Source: Sipunculus nudus
Lineage: Eukaryota; Annelida; Sipuncula; Golfingiida; Sipunculidae
Assembly (NCBI GenBank): GCA_026874595.1
Contig: CM049310.1
Location: forward strand, 26,893,058-26,957,057
Length of the DNA: 64,000 bases
Direction: 5' to 3'
The notes beneath the pieces are model-generated. The model saw only the letters and a list, made by a program, of their open reading frames with translations. It was not told the DNA's origin and did not search any database. Shown here in pieces: positions 61,070-64,000 of this stretch. The position numbers were made by a program, and so were the translations under genes. Every line of letters starts with the position of its first letter. The first letter of the stretch is position 1.

Positions 61070-62280
61070 TTATTGGGCTGGAATGACCGTAGTAGATTAG
61101 CAGGTTTGCGCTGCTGTTAATACTTAATACTTAACATTGATAAAACTTAATAATTGATATGTTGATAGTATTCATGTGTTATTTTAACTATATCCCATAA
61201 AGCGGGGATGAAAGAGTGTTTTGGTGGTTAGATTCATTCCCAACGGCCAGATGACTGCGCGGATCAGAACTGAACTGGGGGAAGCAAGAATGGTCAGGCG
61301 GATTAGTTTAACCTCGGGCGGTCAGATGGCAGCACCAGTACGCTCCCGAGGCAGCGGAAATCTTGCGCTTCTAAAGAAGCAACTGATTTTCACGCTGCCA
61401 GCTTTGACCGTTTATGATATATTTAGACACCGGATGGCGGTTTGTTGTCCACTGAAATAAACGTGCGTACGATGTGACAAGCAGCCAATCAGATGCCAAT
61501 AAACAAACACTCGACAGGCATCCTGGCTCCGCCCATTGCCGCGCTTCAAGCGCCGTTTGATGAGTTTCCGGTCGAATTTAAATTGCTCCCTCTGCATTCT
61601 CGCATCATCGACCGATTCGATTATGAAATTATGACTGTGTTAGCGTAGCCATGTATCTGCCGTCTGCAGAACTGAAACCAGCCAGCGAGGTGTGCACGCA
61701 GCCTTTTTGTTACGTTTCGTTTGAATTACAGCTCACCGGCCGAGCATCCTATGTGCCCAAGGCCCTAAGCAAACCACGTCAGGGGCAATTCTCTCTGAGC
61801 CTGTGGCCTGTTCAGACGGTTACGCTGGAGGATGAGCTGTCACTCAAAAAGAAATGAATATGATTGGCTCCGTGTATTCCTCGCTTGGCTTTGTCTTCCA
61901 GCACAAAGTTTCATCTGATTGGACAAAAATACAGTGCTTCCCTCTGGTGTTGCAATGCAGGATACGAGGTCATAACAAACAGCGCCTTACGATATAGGAA
62001 GTAGCCCTATAGGTAAAGCGCTGTGTAAAGAGCGTACAGCACCAGTAGCATCGTTCATATACGATCAGGCTTCTCCGCTGGCTAAATATTATTAGTCTGG
62101 AATGGACGTAGAAGAAATGAGGTTTACTGTGCTATTAACACTTAATAATTAGTAATGTTAAGGAAGGAATTTGTGTGAGCCGTAATTATTAATACTTAAT
62201 AAGTAATTTATGGATGGAATTGGTTTCGAGTGAACGAAGGAAAGCAGATTTTCTCTGCTATTAATACTTAATAACAAGCA
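61070..62280. repeat. diverged repeat split by the MITE
   Basis: Three loosely similar stretches near 61070-61135, 62090-62150 and 62210-62275 share a CTGGAATG-type start and a CTGCTATTAATACTTAATA-type end. They may be a degenerate tandem repeat of about 120 bases into which the 699-bp MITE inserted. Similarity is by eye and imperfect. Confidence 0.35.
61339..62036 (-). mobile_element. 699-bp-family MITE (copy B, reverse orientation)
   Basis: 698 bp, reverse complement of 24918-25616 with few differences. TACGCTC/GAGCGTA ends and a 9-bp direct repeat CAGCACCAG at 61330-61338 and 62037-62045, unlike the duplication of copy A, so it is an independent insertion. The 61-codon ORF recurs on the minus strand at 61412-61597 with one residue changed (T to I). 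Confidence 0.88.
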
Positions 62281-62640
62281 AATTCAAGAAATTTATGTCC
62301 ATCGCTTTCGTCTTAAGTCCGAAATGATTTTAAAGTCTGCGGTTAGTACAAATAGTTTTAACCGGGCTCAAAAGATGGCAGCACCTGGTTATTACTGCAA
62401 AAAAAAAAATCAAGTATTTTGTGTCCACCGCTTGCGACACCTGTTTGTGATTAGTGAAACTTAATGTGCTGATTCATGATATAATCATGGAAATATCATA
62501 TTGTATTATTATCTTGTGAGACAGACACTCCAATGCCAATCCAAACAAAGGTAAGCATGAGAGTAATCACTGACCCAAATTTGGATGAAATTTGATAAAA
62601 TTGAGGAAATTTGTCGTACGGAAACGAAAACCTGACGGAC

Positions 62641-62706
62641 GGATAGACAGACAGAGAGAGACAGACAGATGGACGGACAGACGGACATACAGACAGACAG
62701 ACAAAC
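62641..62706. repeat. (GACA)n microsatellite, imperfect
   Basis: ACAG/GACG/GACA tetranucleotide units for about 65 bases. Confidence 0.85.
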
Positions 62707-62967
62707 CCAAATCTACGTCCTACGTTCCTTCCAAGGAAGCAACGTGCTTAGTTTACCGTCTTACTGTTATGAAGTGCCGCCATTTCAGGGAAAATACAGA
62801 ACGGACTGGTAGATTTACACTAGAAAGTTGAACAAATATCATATAAATGGGCAAAATATAGGAAATGCATGGGCAATAAATATATTGGGACAAAACTGAC
62901 ATGTTTAAATATCTTATTAAAGAAGTTTATTATAAAAATAGTTATTCCTGCATTTCAGAGTATACAT

Positions 62968-63015
<48 letters not shown>

Positions 63016-63136
63016 ATTATTATAAATATAATTACTCCAAAATACTTAAATACATATTATATATATATATATATATAGATAATTATATATATATAGAATA
63101 AAAATTTTAATTGAAATTGGCCGACATTAAATATAT

Positions 63137-63196
<60 letters not shown>
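62968..63196. repeat. cluster of (AT)n and (GT)n microsatellites
   Basis: (AT)n at 62970-62994 passing into (GT)n to 63015, then (AT)n at about 63058-63077 and 63130-63196, with short unique DNA between. Confidence 0.88.
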
Positions 63197-63198
<2 letters not shown>

Positions 63199-63524
63199 CC
63201 GGTAGATGGTACAATTAACGTGGGACAAACGTATTTGACAGTTATTTATAACCTTTTTTTTTCAACACATGGACTAAACGAATACAATATATTGAGTGGA
63301 AAATAGGAGAATAACCGAGAGTATATAATGTTATAAATTTGCTCAAAAATATAAAAGGGTTTGGTGGCTTTTGAAAGTGTGAGGGCTAATGAGGTTAATG
63401 ACTCCCTTTTTTACATCTACTCTCAACAGCCCCATTCCAAATAAAGATAACCGGAACAAAGTGATCATTGTCTTTTATACAAGTACATTTACTGTTGTAA
63501 TTTTGTTTAAGCCACATACATAGG

Positions 63525-63808
63525 GGCGGATGAAGGATTATATAAGAAAACGGGGGCTCATTCAGTAAAGCCGCGTAGCGAAAATAGCGAGGGACCACGT
63601 GCCCACGGGTGGATTATGTGATGCATGCATGGTGTCTGGTGTAGAAAAATTAACAAATTTGGTAGCAGTTGGGGTATTTCTATATGTTATTAATCGTGTG
63701 CTGCTCTACTTTCCAGTATTTTATTTCGCAAAAAGGGGAATTTACCCCCCCCCCTTAACCCCCACCACCCCCTCCCCACACCCCGAGCCCCCCTGTATCC
63801 GCCCCTGA
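63525..63808. repeat. GGGGCGGAT...ATCCGCCCC inverted-end repeat with C-rich core
   Basis: GGGGCGGAT near 63522 is mirrored by ATCCGCCCC near 63797, about 275 bases apart, with a C-rich stretch (63747-63795) just inside the right end. It resembles the GGATCC/poly(C) repeats at 1684 and 5870, which suggests one dispersed family. No gene inside. Confidence 0.4.
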
Positions 63809-64000
63809 TACGCTGTTCAGATGAAGATCTAATATCGGCGGATTCGTAATAAATACGGACGTGTGTGATAAAATGTATTGTGATTTGAAGTATCCGGGTA
63901 AATTATATCTCACCAGCCAATCACTGCCAATTTAAGGAGGGTCAGAGGTCATTGTGAAGGAACGATCCGGGTTTCTTGGAAAACTCCGCCCAGGGTCTTA

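Larger units (their letters stand above)
59819..64000. other. gene-free right end of the window
   Basis: Apart from the 699-bp MITE and microsatellites listed separately, no coding region is supported. ORFs are short and several are low-complexity. (AT)n occurs at 60001-60018. The last 300 bases show no recognisable gene. Confidence 0.45.

Noticed and set aside
61651-61857. 68-codon ORF inside the MITE copy B
   Set aside because: It lies antisense in a non-autonomous element and is not open in the same form in copy A.
63599-63808. 69-codon ORF ending in a proline-rich stretch
   Set aside because: The proline run is a poly(C) translation inside the GGGGCGGAT-bounded repeat, with no other support.

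Overview
The window is animal nuclear DNA. It is intron-rich and AT-rich, with long (AT)n runs, pure poly(C)/poly(G) tracts and several eukaryotic transposon classes (L2-like and Tx1/L1-like non-LTR elements, a Ngaro-like tyrosine-recombinase retrotransposon, MITEs, tRNA-derived SINEs). A lophotrochozoan, probably a bivalve mollusc, is my best guess, but this is inferred from overall character and no marker gene proves it.

The backbone is a head-to-tail cluster of monocarboxylate-transporter-like (SLC16/MCT, major facilitator superfamily) genes, all on the minus strand. Copy 1 (1330-6187) is a pseudogene carrying insertions. Copy 2 (12010-16755) is a divergent but intact five-exon gene. Copies 3 (19892-26948), 4 (30860-37330) and 5 (50733-57532) are intact, very similar five-exon genes. 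They lie in a recent tandem triplication whose unit is about 10.4 kb including the 3' intergenic DNA, ending near 58085. Each intact gene has the same structure: a 46-49 nt first coding exon, two 144-nt exons, one 924-942 nt exon and a 188-206 nt last exon. All four introns are phase 1. Predicted proteins are 482, 493, 487 and 489 aa.

Because units 3-5 are paralogous, each acts as an empty-site control for insertions in the others. This dates and bounds four insertions: a 699-bp MITE in intron 1 of copy 3; a 5.15-kb Ngaro-like element (40669-45822) with split direct repeats, downstream of copy 5; a 4.4-kb internally deleted Tx1/L1-like element (46032-50471) next to it; and a 0.5-kb 5'-truncated Tx1/L1-like fragment (55541-56044) in intron 1 of copy 5. 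A second, oppositely oriented copy of the 699-bp MITE lies at 61339-62036.

Between and around the genes are a putative solo LTR (2266-2988), a decayed L2-clade retrotransposon (3127-4790), a 0.92-kb pogo/mariner-like MITE (58895-59818), minisatellites in intron 2 of copies 3-5, SINEs, and a duplicated short ORF of unknown meaning (28732-29029 broken, 39018-39311 open). The stretches 6188-12009, 16756-19891 and 59819-64000 hold no gene I can support.

The genes probably all encode plasma-membrane carriers for small organic acids or related solutes. The array looks like lineage-specific transporter expansion, with older copies diverging or dying and younger ones still nearly identical.
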